From positions 310,001 to 374,000 of the forward strand of contig NZ_VTRS01000003.1 in NCBI RefSeq assembly GCF_008641065.1: a DNA stretch of 64,000 bases. The letters run 5' to 3'. This document shows, one piece after another, positions 27,544 through 35,051 of the stretch (its first letter is position 1; each line of letters opens with the position of its first letter). Below the pieces are notes generated by a model. The model saw only the letters and a program-made list of their open reading frames with translations, was not told the origin of the DNA and did no database searches. A program made the translations under genes and the position numbers. This DNA is from Rhabdaerophilum calidifontis (GTDB lineage: Bacteria; Pseudomonadota; Alphaproteobacteria; Rhizobiales; Beijerinckiaceae).

Positions 27544-28107
27544 TCAGACCTGCATGATCTCCTTCTCCTTCTGCTGAAGGAGCTGGTCGATCTCCTGGAT
27601 GGTCTGGTCGGTCGCCTTCTGAACCTGATCGGCGTGGCGCGCGGACTCATCCTCGCTGATCTTGCCGTCCTTTTCGAGCTTCTTGAGCACGTCGAGCGCG
27701 TCGCGCCGGACATGACGCCCGGCGACGCGCGCATTCTCGGCGTATTTATGGGCGGCCTTGACCATTTCCTTGCGCCGCTGCTCGTTGAGTTCCGGCATGC
27801 GGATGCGGATCGTCTGGCCCTCGCTCTGCGGGTTGAGCCCGAGCGGCGATTCGCGGATCGCCTTCTCGACCGCGTGGACATTGCCGCGATCCCAGACCTG
27901 CACCGAGAGCAGCCGCGGCTCCGGCGCCGAGACGGTGGCACATTGGTTGAGCGGCATCTTGGCGCCGTAGATCTCGACCTCGATCGGATCGAGGATATTC
28001 GTCGAGGCACGCCCGGTGCGCAGCGAGGCGAAATCGGATTTCAGCGCCGCAACGGCGCCCTGCATGCGGCGCTTGACGTCCTGGATGTCATAGGTCGGGG
28101 CACTCAT
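27544..28107 (-). CDS. frr: Ribosome recycling factor
   Basis: 187 aa. Splits post-termination ribosomes together with EF-G. Recognisable blocks are [82 protein letters not shown] and [27 protein letters not shown] precedes ATG 28107. It follows pyrH by 151 bp, a spacer that contains a long stem-loop. Confidence 0.97.
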   Translation of the reverse strand: MSAPTYDIQDVKRRMQGAVAALKSDFASLRTGRASTNILDPIEVEIYGAKMPLNQCATVSAPEPRLLSVQVWDRGNVHAVEKAIRESPLGLNPQSEGQTIRIRMPELNEQRRKEMVKAAHKYAENARVAGRHVRRDALDVLKKLEKDGKISEDESARHADQVQKATDQTIQEIDQLLQQKEKEIMQV

Positions 28108-28155
28108 CGGCCGGTCTCCTTGTTCTGGACGGGCCGGCATCCGGCCCTGTCCCGT

Positions 28156-28194
28156 GGAATCCGGCGCCGATGGGGTGAACGGCGCCCGGATTCC
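28156..28194. other. Stem-loop between pyrH and frr
   Basis: GGAATCCGG (28156-28164) pairs with CCGGATTCC (28186-28194) and the inner CGCC (28165-28168) pairs with GGCG (28181-28184), leaving one bulged C and a 12-nt loop. No T tract follows on the minus strand, so it is probably not a terminator. It could be an RNA processing or stability element ahead of frr. Confidence 0.5.
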
Positions 28195-28258
28195 GGGAAT
28201 TCAGGCGGCTTCCTTGTCGGAAGCGGCGGCAAAGATCAAGCGCCCGGCGCGATCCGGG

Positions 28259-28999
28259 TCACATCGTCACCAGGGTCGAGCGCCCCTCGCCCCGAAGCAC
28301 CGCCGCGATCGAGCCCCGCTCCTGGATCGCGAAGACGGCGACGGGAAGCCGCGCATCGCGTGCGAGCGCGAAGGCGGCCGTGTCCATCACCTTGAGATCG
28401 TTTCGGATCACCTCGTCGAAGGTCACGGTCTCGTAGCGCCGCGCCGCAGGGTCCTTGCGCGGATCGGCAGTGTAGACCCCGTCGACCTGCGTGGCCTTCA
28501 GCAGCACGTCGCATTCGAGTTCGGCCGCGCGCAGCGCGCCCCCGGTATCGGTGGTGAAAAACGGGTTCCCCGTGCCGCCGGCGAGCAGCACGATCCGCCC
28601 TTTCGAGAGATGGTCCATCGCCTGCTGGCGCGTATAGGTCTCGACGACGGAGGGCATCGCCACGGCGCTCATCGCGCGGGCCGGCGCGCCGAGCGAGGCG
28701 AGCTGCGCCTCGATGGCGATCACATTCATCACCGTGCCGAGCATGCCCATGGCATCCGCGGCCGGGCGCGACAGCCCCATCCCGTGCATCTGCGCGCCGC
28801 GGAAGATGTTGCCCCCGCCGACCACCACCGCAATCTCGACACCGAGTTCGACCGCCTCGATCAGATCCTCCGCGATCTGCCGCACGGTCGGCTGATGGAT
28901 CCCGAAGGCCTCGGCACCGAGCAGCGCCTCCCCCGAGAGCTTGACCAGGGCCCGCTTGAAGACCGGAATTCCGGCACTGGGTCTGCGCTCGTCGCTCAT
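28259..28999 (-). CDS. pyrH: UMP kinase PyrH
   Basis: 246 aa. Phosphorylates UMP to UDP in the cytoplasm; it belongs to the amino-acid-kinase fold. The N-terminal LVKLSGEALLG, the glycine loop VVVGGGNIFRG, LSRPAADAMGMLGTVMN, GGTGNPFFTTDTGGALRA and the KATQVDGVYTADPRKDP segment are all family-typical. ATG 28999 follows GGAGGATGAT. A strong terminator separates it from tsf, so it probably needs read-through or its own promoter in the 99-bp spacer. Confidence 0.97.
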   Translation of the reverse strand: MSDERRPSAGIPVFKRALVKLSGEALLGAEAFGIHQPTVRQIAEDLIEAVELGVEIAVVVGGGNIFRGAQMHGMGLSRPAADAMGMLGTVMNVIAIEAQLASLGAPARAMSAVAMPSVVETYTRQQAMDHLSKGRIVLLAGGTGNPFFTTDTGGALRAAELECDVLLKATQVDGVYTADPRKDPAARRYETVTFDEVIRNDLKVMDTAAFALARDARLPVAVFAIQERGSIAAVLRGEGRSTLVTM

Positions 29000-29068
29000 A
29001 TCATCCTCCGGGCCCATGCGCGGCAAGAAAAGGCATCTCGTGCCGGGTGCGTGGCGGGAAGCGAGACG

Positions 29069-29092
29069 AAAAAGGCGGCTCGCGCCGCCTTT
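29069..29092 (-). terminator. Intrinsic terminator after tsf
   Basis: The 9-bp arms AAAGGCGGC (29071-29079) and GCCGCCTTT (29084-29092) enclose a 4-nt loop. On the minus strand the hairpin is followed by TTTTTC (complement of 29068-29073). It starts 7 bp after the tsf stop codon, so it should end most rpsB-tsf transcripts before pyrH. Confidence 0.85.
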
Positions 29093-29098
29093 CCGGCC

Positions 29099-30025
29099 TC
29101 AGGCCTTGCCGGCCGCGGCCGCAACCTCGGCCGCGAAATCGGAGGTTTCCTTCTCGATTCCCTCGCCGAGCGCAAACCGGATGAAGGCCTTGAGCGTGAT
29201 CGGCGCGCCGGCGGCCTTCTCGGCCTCCTTCACCGCCTGGGCGACGCTCTTGCCCGGATCATGCACGAAGGGCTGATCGAGGAGCGCAACCTCCTTGAAG
29301 AAGGTCTTGAGCCCGGACTCGACGATCTTCTCGATCACGTTCTCCGGCTTGCCGCTGGCGCGTGCCTTCTCGGCGAGCACCGCGCGCTCGCGCTCGACGA
29401 CATCTGCCGGGATCGAATGCGCGTCGAGTCCCTGCGGGTTGGTTGCCGCGACATGCATCGCGACCTGGCGGCCGATCGCCGCGAGCGCCTCGGCATTGCC
29501 GGTCGATTCGAGCGCCACCAGCACCGCGATCTTGCCGAGCCCGTCGGCGACCGCATTGTGCAGGTAGCTCGCGACGATCCCCGTCTCCACCGCGAGCGCG
29601 CCGACGCGCCGCAGCGTCATGTTCTCGCCGACGGTCGCAACCGCATTGGCGATCGCCGCCTCGACGCTGCCGCCACCGGGATAGGCGGCGGCCTTGAGCG
29701 CTTCGAGCTCGGTCGCGCCGCCGAGCGCGACGCCGGCGATCTCGCGCACCAGCGCCTGGAACTGGTCGTTGCGGGCGACGAAATCGGTCTCGGAATTGAC
29801 CTCGACCGCCACGCCCCGGTTGCCGGACGCCGCGATGCCGACGAGCCCTTCGGCCGCAACCCGGCCGGCCTTCTTCGCCGCCTTGGCGAGGCCCTTCTTG
29901 CGCAGCCAATCGACAGCCGCCTCGATATCCCCGCCCGTCTCGGTGAGCGCGGCCTTGCAATCCATCATTCCGGCGCCAGTGGACTGGCGCAGCTCGCTCA
30001 CCATGCTCGCGGTGATCGCCGCCAT
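29099..30025 (-). CDS. tsf: Elongation factor Ts
   Basis: 308 aa. Nucleotide-exchange factor for EF-Tu. The N-terminal TMVKELR-like stretch [26 protein letters not shown], then [15 protein letters not shown], the core [13 protein letters not shown] and the C-terminal domain with [24 protein letters not shown] are conserved. ATG 30025 has AAGGAAGGGG upstream. It is the second gene of rpsB-tsf, separated by about 99 bp that contains two stem-loops. Confidence 0.97.
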   Translation of the reverse strand: MAAITASMVSELRQSTGAGMMDCKAALTETGGDIEAAVDWLRKKGLAKAAKKAGRVAAEGLVGIAASGNRGVAVEVNSETDFVARNDQFQALVREIAGVALGGATELEALKAAAYPGGGSVEAAIANAVATVGENMTLRRVGALAVETGIVASYLHNAVADGLGKIAVLVALESTGNAEALAAIGRQVAMHVAATNPQGLDAHSIPADVVERERAVLAEKARASGKPENVIEKIVESGLKTFFKEVALLDQPFVHDPGKSVAQAVKEAEKAAGAPITLKAFIRFALGEGIEKETSDFAAEVAAAAGKA

Positions 30026-30062
30026 GATCGAACCCCTTCCTTGAACCTCAGCGTGCAACGGA

Positions 30063-30120
30063 AGGCCGCAACCGGATGGCTGCGGCCTTGCTTGTCTTGT
30101 CCAAACCGGCCGTGGCCGGC
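30063..30120 (-). other. Two stem-loops in the rpsB-tsf spacer
   Basis: One stem pairs AAGGCCGCA (30063-30071) with TGCGGCCTT (30082-30090) across 10 nt. The other pairs CCGGCC (30107-30112) with GGCCGG (30115-30120) and is followed on the minus strand by TTTGG just after the rpsB stop. The second resembles a weak terminator or attenuator that could lower tsf relative to rpsB. Neither has a long T tract. Confidence 0.45.
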
Positions 30121-30124
30121 CGTC

Positions 30125-31117
30125 TCAGGCCGCCAGCGCGCGGGCGGTATCGAGCCAATGATCGCGCGTCGCGCGGCCGTTGAGCTTCAGTTCCATGTCG
30201 AGCGCGGCGACATCCGCCTCCGACATGGCCGCGATCTGCCAGAAATGGAAGATCCCGTATTCGTTCAGCCGGGCTTCGAGCTGCGGGCTCATGCCGCCGA
30301 GCTTCGACAGATCGTCCGGCGCGCCGCGCGGCGCAGAGAGCCGCACAAAGCCCTCGCCCGCCGGCTGCTCCGGCAGATCCTCGGCGATCGGCGCGGCCGC
30401 GGCGCCGATATCGATGCCGAGCGAGGATTGACCGCGGGCGATTCCGTCGATGGCGGCGCGGCTCACGAGATCGCAATAGAGCGCGAGCGCCCGGCCCGCA
30501 TCGTCATTGGCCGGGATCGGGAAGGCCACGCCGTCGGGGTTCGAGTTGGTATCCACGATCGCGACGACCGGGATGTTGAGGCGGTTCGCCTCCTGGATGG
30601 CGAGCTGCTCCTTGTTCGTGTCGATCACGAACAGCAGATCGGGCGTGCCGCCCATATCCTTGATGCCGCCGAGCGCGCGCGTGAGCTTCTCCTGCTCGCG
30701 CGTGAGCATCAGGCGCTCCTTCTTCGTCAGGCCCTGCGCGCCACCGGCCAGGATCTCGTCGAGCTTGCGCAGGCGCTGGATCGAATTCGAGATCGTCTTC
30801 CAGTTGGTCAGCATGCCACCGAGCCAGCGCGAATTGACGAAATACTGCGCCGAGGATTTTGCCGCCTGGGCGATCGGCTCCTGCGCCTGGCGCTTAGTTC
30901 CGACGAGCAGCACGCGGCCGCCGCGCGCCACCGTATCCGAGATCGCCTCGAGCGCGCGATGCAGCATCGGCACCGTCTGCGCGAGATCGATGATGTGGAT
31001 GTTGTTGCGGGTGCCGAAGATGTAGGGAGCCATCTTCGGATTCCAGCGATGGGCCTGATGGCCGAAATGCGCGCCAGCTTCCAAAAGCTGGCGCATCGAG
31101 AAGTCAGGAAGCGCCAT
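30125..31117 (-). CDS. rpsB: Ribosomal protein S2 with C-terminal helix-hairpin-helix-like extension
   Basis: 330 aa; ordinary S2 is about 240-260. Residues 1-258 are normal S2: [86 protein letters not shown]. Residues 267-330 form an extra module, [18 protein letters not shown]...GIFHFWQIA...[17 protein letters not shown]. It resembles the small domain found at the ends of several rhizobial proteins (for example L21) and, in this window, NuoE. The extension is known in Rhizobiales S2; its role is not. ATG 31117 has CGGAGAACG upstream. Confidence 0.96.
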   Translation of the reverse strand: MALPDFSMRQLLEAGAHFGHQAHRWNPKMAPYIFGTRNNIHIIDLAQTVPMLHRALEAISDTVARGGRVLLVGTKRQAQEPIAQAAKSSAQYFVNSRWLGGMLTNWKTISNSIQRLRKLDEILAGGAQGLTKKERLMLTREQEKLTRALGGIKDMGGTPDLLFVIDTNKEQLAIQEANRLNIPVVAIVDTNSNPDGVAFPIPANDDAGRALALYCDLVSRAAIDGIARGQSSLGIDIGAAAAPIAEDLPEQPAGEGFVRLSAPRGAPDDLSKLGGMSPQLEARLNEYGIFHFWQIAAMSEADVAALDMELKLNGRATRDHWLDTARALAA

Positions 31118-31214
31118 ATTCGTTCTCCGGTTGAGCCGCCGCAGGGACGAGCCGCCTTGGCCGGCGACACCGGATCGACATCAATCGACATGCCCTGCGT
31201 GAGGAATGCTGCGC

Positions 31215-31243
31215 GCCTAATCCAAGCCCGGGCAAAAAGCAAG
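31215..31243 (-). promoter_or_regulatory. Predicted rpsB promoter
   Basis: Minus-strand CTTGCT (31238-31243) and TTAGGC (31215-31220) with 17 bp between. It lies in the 148-bp spacer between the dnaE stop and the rpsB start, the only place for a promoter of rpsB-tsf other than read-through from dnaE. Read by eye. Confidence 0.45.
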
Positions 31244-31265
31244 TCTCGCCGCGTCGAATTCCGCG

Positions 31266-34200
31266 CTAGAACGGCTTTACCTCCAGAATTCCGGGGATCG
31301 CGGCGAGCGTTGCCGCCGCCGCCGCAGGCAGCGCGAAGCGGCCGGGGAGCTTGATATCCACCTCCCGGCCATCGGCGAGCATGATCGTCATCGCCACTTC
31401 GCCATCGACGCCGCGCTTCAAAACCTGTTCGAGGCCGCCGAGCGCCGCCGGTCGCCGGGGATCGCGCAGCGCCTGTTCGGTCACGACAAGCTGGATCCCG
31501 CGCCGGGCCCGCGCCAGCGCCGCTTCCAGCCCCTCGAGCTCCAGTACGCGGACGCGCAGATCCTCGCCCTCGACAGACCCCGCCACCGTAAGATGCAGGG
31601 CCGCGCCGGGCTCCAGCAGGGCCCGCTTCGTCTGCAGCATTTCCGAGAACAGCATCGCCTCGAACTGCCCCGACCGATCCGACAATGCGAGGATCGCGAT
31701 CTTGTTGCCGTTGCGCGTGCGCCGAATTTCCATCCCCACCAGCGTGGCGGCGAGCCGCGCATGCGTCGCCCCGTCGCGCGCCGCGCGCTGGAAGGTCGCG
31801 AAATCGCCGATCGAGGCGCGGTCGAGCAGCGCGGCATAGGGATCGAGCGGGTGGCCCGAAAGGAAGAAGCCGACCGCGGCATGCTCGCGCCGCAACCGTT
31901 CGGCGAGCCCGAGCGGCTGCGCCTCGGGCAGCACCAGCAGCGCGCTCTCCTCGCCGCCGCCGAACAGCCCCCCCTGCCCGCTCGCACGCTCGGCGCCATG
32001 CGCGTTGGCCTCGGCGAGGATCGCGTCGAGCCCGGCGACCAGTCGGCCGCGATTGGGCTCGAGCGCATCGAGCGCGCCGGCGCCGACAAGCTGCTCCAGC
32101 GTGCGCTTGTTGACGAGCCGTGGATCGATCCGCCGCGCGAAATCCGCGACCGACCGGAACGGCCCTTGCTCCCGCGCCGCCACGATGGCGCGCGCCGCCT
32201 CGATGCCGACCCCCTTGACCGCCGCAAGCGCGTAGAGGATCGCCCCGTCGCGCACATCGAAGGCGACCTGCGAGCGGTTCACATCCGGCGGTTCGACGCG
32301 GATCCCCAGCCGCTGCGCCTCGCGCCGGAACTCGCCGAGCTTGTCGGTATTCGACAATTCGAGGCTCATCGATGCCGCCAGGAACTCGACCGGGTAATTG
32401 GCCTTGAGATAGGCGGTCTGGTAGGCGACGAGCGCATAGGCCGCCGCGTGGCTCTTGTTGAAGCCGTAATCCGCGAAGCGCGCCAGCAGGTCGAAGATCT
32501 GGTCGGCCTCGCCCGCACCGACCCCGTTCGCGACTGCGCCCTCGACGAACCGCGCACGCTGCGCATCCATCTCGGCCTTGATCTTCTTGCCCATTGCGCG
32601 GCGGAGCATGTCGGCCTCGCCGAGGGAATAGCCCGCCATGACCTTGGCGATCTGCATCACCTGTTCCTGATAGACGATCACGCCGAAGGTTTCGGCCAGG
32701 ATCGGCTCGAGCATCGGGTGGGCGTAATCCGCCTTCTGCCGCCCGTGCTTGACGTCGCAATAGACCGGGATATTGGCCATCGGCCCCGGCCGGTAGAGCG
32801 CGACGAGGGCGATGATATCCTCGATCCGGTCGGGCTTCATCTCGACCAGCGCCCGCCGCATGCCCGCCGATTCGACCTGGAACACCCCGACCGTCTCGCC
32901 CCGCGCCAGCATCGCATAGCTCGCTGGATCGTCGAGCGGAATCGCCAGCAGATCGACCGTGATCCCCTGACGCGCGAGCAGGTCGACCGCGCCCTGCAAC
33001 ACCGTCAGCGTCTTCAGCCCGAGGAAGTCGAATTTCACGAGCCCTGCGGGTTCCACCCATTTCATGTTGAACTGGGTGACTGGCATGTCGGATTTCGGAT
33101 CGCGATAGAGCGGCACCAGCTCCTCGAGCGGCCGGTCGCCGATCACGATGCCGGCAGCATGGGTCGAGGCGTGGCGATAGAGCCCCTCGAGCTTCTGCGC
33201 GATGGCGAGCATCCGCCCCACGGCCTCGTTCTCCGCCGCCGCGGCGCGCAATTGCGGCTCCTCCTCGATCGCTTTGGCAAGCGTGATCGGATTGGCGGGG
33301 TTCTGCGGCACCAGCTTGGTCAGCCGGTCGACCTGGCCATAGGGCAGGCCGAGCACGCGGCCGACATCGCGCAGGACGCCGCGCGCGAGCAGCGTGCCGA
33401 AGGTGATGATCTGCGCGACCCGCCCGGCCCCGTAGCGCCCCACGACATAGCGGATCACCTCGTCGCGCCGATCCTGGCAGAAATCGATGTCGAAATCCGG
33501 CATCGAGACGCGCTCGGGATTAAGAAATCGCTCGAAGAAAAGACCGTAACGTAACGGGTCCAAATCGGTAATCGTCAAGGAATAGGCGACAAGCGACCCC
33601 GCGCCCGAACCGCGGCCCGGCCCCACCGGAATGGCCTGCGCCTTGGCCCACTGGATGAAATCCGCGACGATCAGGAAATAGCCCGGATATTGCATACGTT
33701 CGATCACCGAGAGCTCGAAAGCGAGCCGCTCGTGGTATTCCGTTGCCGTGCGCCCCGGGGCCGGGCCATGCGCGGCGAGCCGTGCCGCGAGCCCCGCCTC
33801 CGCCTGACGCCGCAATTCCGCGGCCTCATCCGCCACATCGCCGGCCGTGAAACGCGGCAGGATCGGGCGGCGCGTGCGCGGGCGGACATGGCAGCGCTCG
33901 GCGATCTCGACGCTCGCCTCCAGGGCCTCCGGCAGGTCGGCGAACAGCGCCGCCATCTCGGCGCGGGTCTTGAAGCGGTGTTCGGGCGTCAGCCGCCGCC
34001 GGTTCGGCGCATCGACCGCGACGCCGCCGGCGATGCAGAGCAGCGCATCATGTGCTTCGAAATCCTCTGCGGCGGCGAAATAGGCATTGTTCGCGGCCAC
34101 CGCCGGCAAGCGCTCGTCGATCGCGAGATCGATCAGCGCCGGCTCGATCGCCCGCGCCTCGGCGAGCCCGAAGCGCTCCAGCTCGATATAGAGCCGGTTC

Positions 34201-34718
34201 GGGAACAGGCGCCGGAGCATCCGCAGCCGCGTGCGGGCAAGATCGACGCCGCCAAGCGCGAAGGCGCGGTCAATGGGGCCAATACCGCCGCCGGTCAGCG
34301 CGATCAGCCCTTCGGTCTGCCCCTCCAGTGCGGCGATGGGGAGATGAACCGAATCCCCCGCCGGATTGTCGAGGAAGGCCCGGCTCGAGAGCGCCATCAG
34401 CCGCGCATAGCCCTCGGGGCTCGCCGCGAGCAGGACCAGCGCGCCGCGCGCCTCCGACCCTATACCCGGCCGCATCCGCGCCGGCCGGTCCCCGAAATCC
34501 ACGCAGAGCTCGATCCCCGTGATCGGCTGGATGCCGGTGCCGGAGAGCTTCTCCGAGAATTCCAGCGCCCCGAACAGGTTGTTGGTGTCGGTCAGCGCCA
34601 GGGCCGGCATCCGGTCCTCGGCGGCGAGCTTGGCGAGCTTGCCGATCGTCAGCGCTCCCTCGAGCAGCGAGAACGAGGAATGCACATGCAGATGAACGAA
34701 ACCCGGCCCCGCCGCCAT
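31266..34718 (-). CDS. dnaE: DNA polymerase III alpha subunit DnaE (replicative DnaE1 type)
   Basis: 1150 aa. Catalytic subunit of the chromosomal replicase. The N-terminal PHP domain starts FVHLHVHSSFSLLEGAL, which is the DnaE1 form; the SOS mutagenesis paralogue DnaE2/ImuC begins differently. Polymerase motifs include GPGRGSGAGSLVAYSL and the metal-binding PDFDIDFCQDRRDEV (about residue 404). GVFQVESAGMRRALVEMKPDRIEDIIALVALYRPGPM, the HhH region and the OB domain (HARLAATLVGMEIRRTRNG) follow. ATG 34718 has GGGAGAGGG upstream. It lies 17 bp behind a 33-codon gene that begins just after an SOS-box promoter, so dnaE appears to be damage-responsive here. Confidence 0.96.
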   Translation of the reverse strand: MAAGPGFVHLHVHSSFSLLEGALTIGKLAKLAAEDRMPALALTDTNNLFGALEFSEKLSGTGIQPITGIELCVDFGDRPARMRPGIGSEARGALVLLAASPEGYARLMALSSRAFLDNPAGDSVHLPIAALEGQTEGLIALTGGGIGPIDRAFALGGVDLARTRLRMLRRLFPNRLYIELERFGLAEARAIEPALIDLAIDERLPAVAANNAYFAAAEDFEAHDALLCIAGGVAVDAPNRRRLTPEHRFKTRAEMAALFADLPEALEASVEIAERCHVRPRTRRPILPRFTAGDVADEAAELRRQAEAGLAARLAAHGPAPGRTATEYHERLAFELSVIERMQYPGYFLIVADFIQWAKAQAIPVGPGRGSGAGSLVAYSLTITDLDPLRYGLFFERFLNPERVSMPDFDIDFCQDRRDEVIRYVVGRYGAGRVAQIITFGTLLARGVLRDVGRVLGLPYGQVDRLTKLVPQNPANPITLAKAIEEEPQLRAAAAENEAVGRMLAIAQKLEGLYRHASTHAAGIVIGDRPLEELVPLYRDPKSDMPVTQFNMKWVEPAGLVKFDFLGLKTLTVLQGAVDLLARQGITVDLLAIPLDDPASYAMLARGETVGVFQVESAGMRRALVEMKPDRIEDIIALVALYRPGPMANIPVYCDVKHGRQKADYAHPMLEPILAETFGVIVYQEQVMQIAKVMAGYSLGEADMLRRAMGKKIKAEMDAQRARFVEGAVANGVGAGEADQIFDLLARFADYGFNKSHAAAYALVAYQTAYLKANYPVEFLAASMSLELSNTDKLGEFRREAQRLGIRVEPPDVNRSQVAFDVRDGAILYALAAVKGVGIEAARAIVAAREQGPFRSVADFARRIDPRLVNKRTLEQLVGAGALDALEPNRGRLVAGLDAILAEANAHGAERASGQGGLFGGGEESALLVLPEAQPLGLAERLRREHAAVGFFLSGHPLDPYAALLDRASIGDFATFQRAARDGATHARLAATLVGMEIRRTRNGNKIAILALSDRSGQFEAMLFSEMLQTKRALLEPGAALHLTVAGSVEGEDLRVRVLELEGLEAALARARRGIQLVVTEQALRDPRRPAALGGLEQVLKRGVDGEVAMTIMLADGREVDIKLPGRFALPAAAAATLAAIPGILEVKPF

Positions 34719-34735
34719 CACCCTCTCCCGCCGCC

Positions 34736-34837
34736 TCAGATCAGCGGCCAAGCGCCGCCGATCCCGGCCCAGAACGCCACCATAACGAAGAATGCACCGA
34801 TCGAAGCCAGTTCGATCATCTCTTCCACAGCCCGCAT
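34736..34837 (-). CDS. 33-aa single-pass membrane microprotein, SOS-controlled
   Basis: A 33-codon gene not previously obvious because of its size. It begins MRAVEEMIELASIGAFF, continues VMVAFWAGIGGAWPLI and ends with TGA at 34736-34738. The first nine residues carry three Glu and one Arg. Residues 10-29 form one hydrophobic helix with two Phe, one Trp and small residues, so it should sit in the inner membrane. GGGAGGCAGGC immediately precedes the ATG, a strong ribosome site. An SOS box and promoter lie 19-60 bp upstream, and dnaE follows after 17 bp. Size, topology and control recall SidA, the 29-aa SOS-induced division inhibitor of Caulobacter. I see no basis for claiming sequence homology. 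Confidence 0.72.
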   Translation of the reverse strand: MRAVEEMIELASIGAFFVMVAFWAGIGGAWPLI

Positions 34838-34855
34838 GCCTGCCTCCCGCCAAAT

Positions 34856-34870
34856 GTTCATGTTTTGTTC
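34856..34870. promoter_or_regulatory. LexA-binding SOS box (GTTC-N7-GTTC)
   Basis: GTTC at 34856-34859 and GTTC at 34867-34870 with exactly 7 bp between; the other strand reads GAAC-AAAACAT-GAAC. This direct repeat is the established LexA operator of alphaproteobacteria, and the A-rich spacer also fits. It overlaps the -10 of the promoter for the 33-aa gene and dnaE, so bound LexA would block RNA polymerase. Confidence 0.82.
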
Positions 34871-34896
34871 TAGATTGCCGCCGCTTGTTTGTCAAG
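34868..34896 (-). promoter_or_regulatory. Promoter of the 33-aa gene and dnaE
   Basis: Minus-strand CTTGAC (34891-34896), a perfect alphaproteobacterial -35, and CTAGAA (34868-34873) as -10, with a 17-bp spacer. Predicted start near 34861, about 24 nt before the ATG at 34837. No second equally good promoter was found between here and 35047. Confidence 0.75.
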
Positions 34897-34921
34897 CGCC
34901 ATCCTGTCGGTGATTCGCACC

Positions 34922-34950
34922 CGTGACAGGCGCACGTTTCACGCTAGACT
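34922..34950 (+). promoter_or_regulatory. Predicted promoter of the CHAD operon
   Basis: CGTGAC (34922-34927) and TAGACT (34945-34950), 17 bp apart, pointing rightward. Divergent from the SOS promoter, with about 25 bp between the two -35 elements. The leader runs about 55 nt to a 12-codon upstream reading frame. Confidence 0.45.
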
Positions 34951-35012
34951 GGTTTGCCGGCGCATGGATTGCGCCAAAAGGCTGCGTTGCTCCGGAAAGC
35001 GGGGAGGAAACC

Positions 35013-35051
35013 ATGCGCGTACACGATGTTCCGAGGATAACCCCGCCATGA
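35013..35051 (+). CDS. 12-codon leader peptide overlapping the CHAD gene
   Basis: ATG at 35013 is preceded by GGGGAGGAAACC, the strongest ribosome site in this stretch. It opens a frame reading MRVHDVPRITPP and stopping at TGA 35049-35051, which overlaps the next ATG (ATGA). The CHAD start itself has only a weak site, so its translation may depend on ribosomes finishing this leader. Whether the peptide has a function, or only serves coupling, cannot be told. Confidence 0.5.
   Translation: MRVHDVPRITPP

Noticed and set aside
35028-35032. GGAAC on the minus strand as an EcfG general-stress promoter
   Set aside because: At 16-17 bp downstream the sequence is GTTT-like, not CGTT, so the -10 part does not fit.
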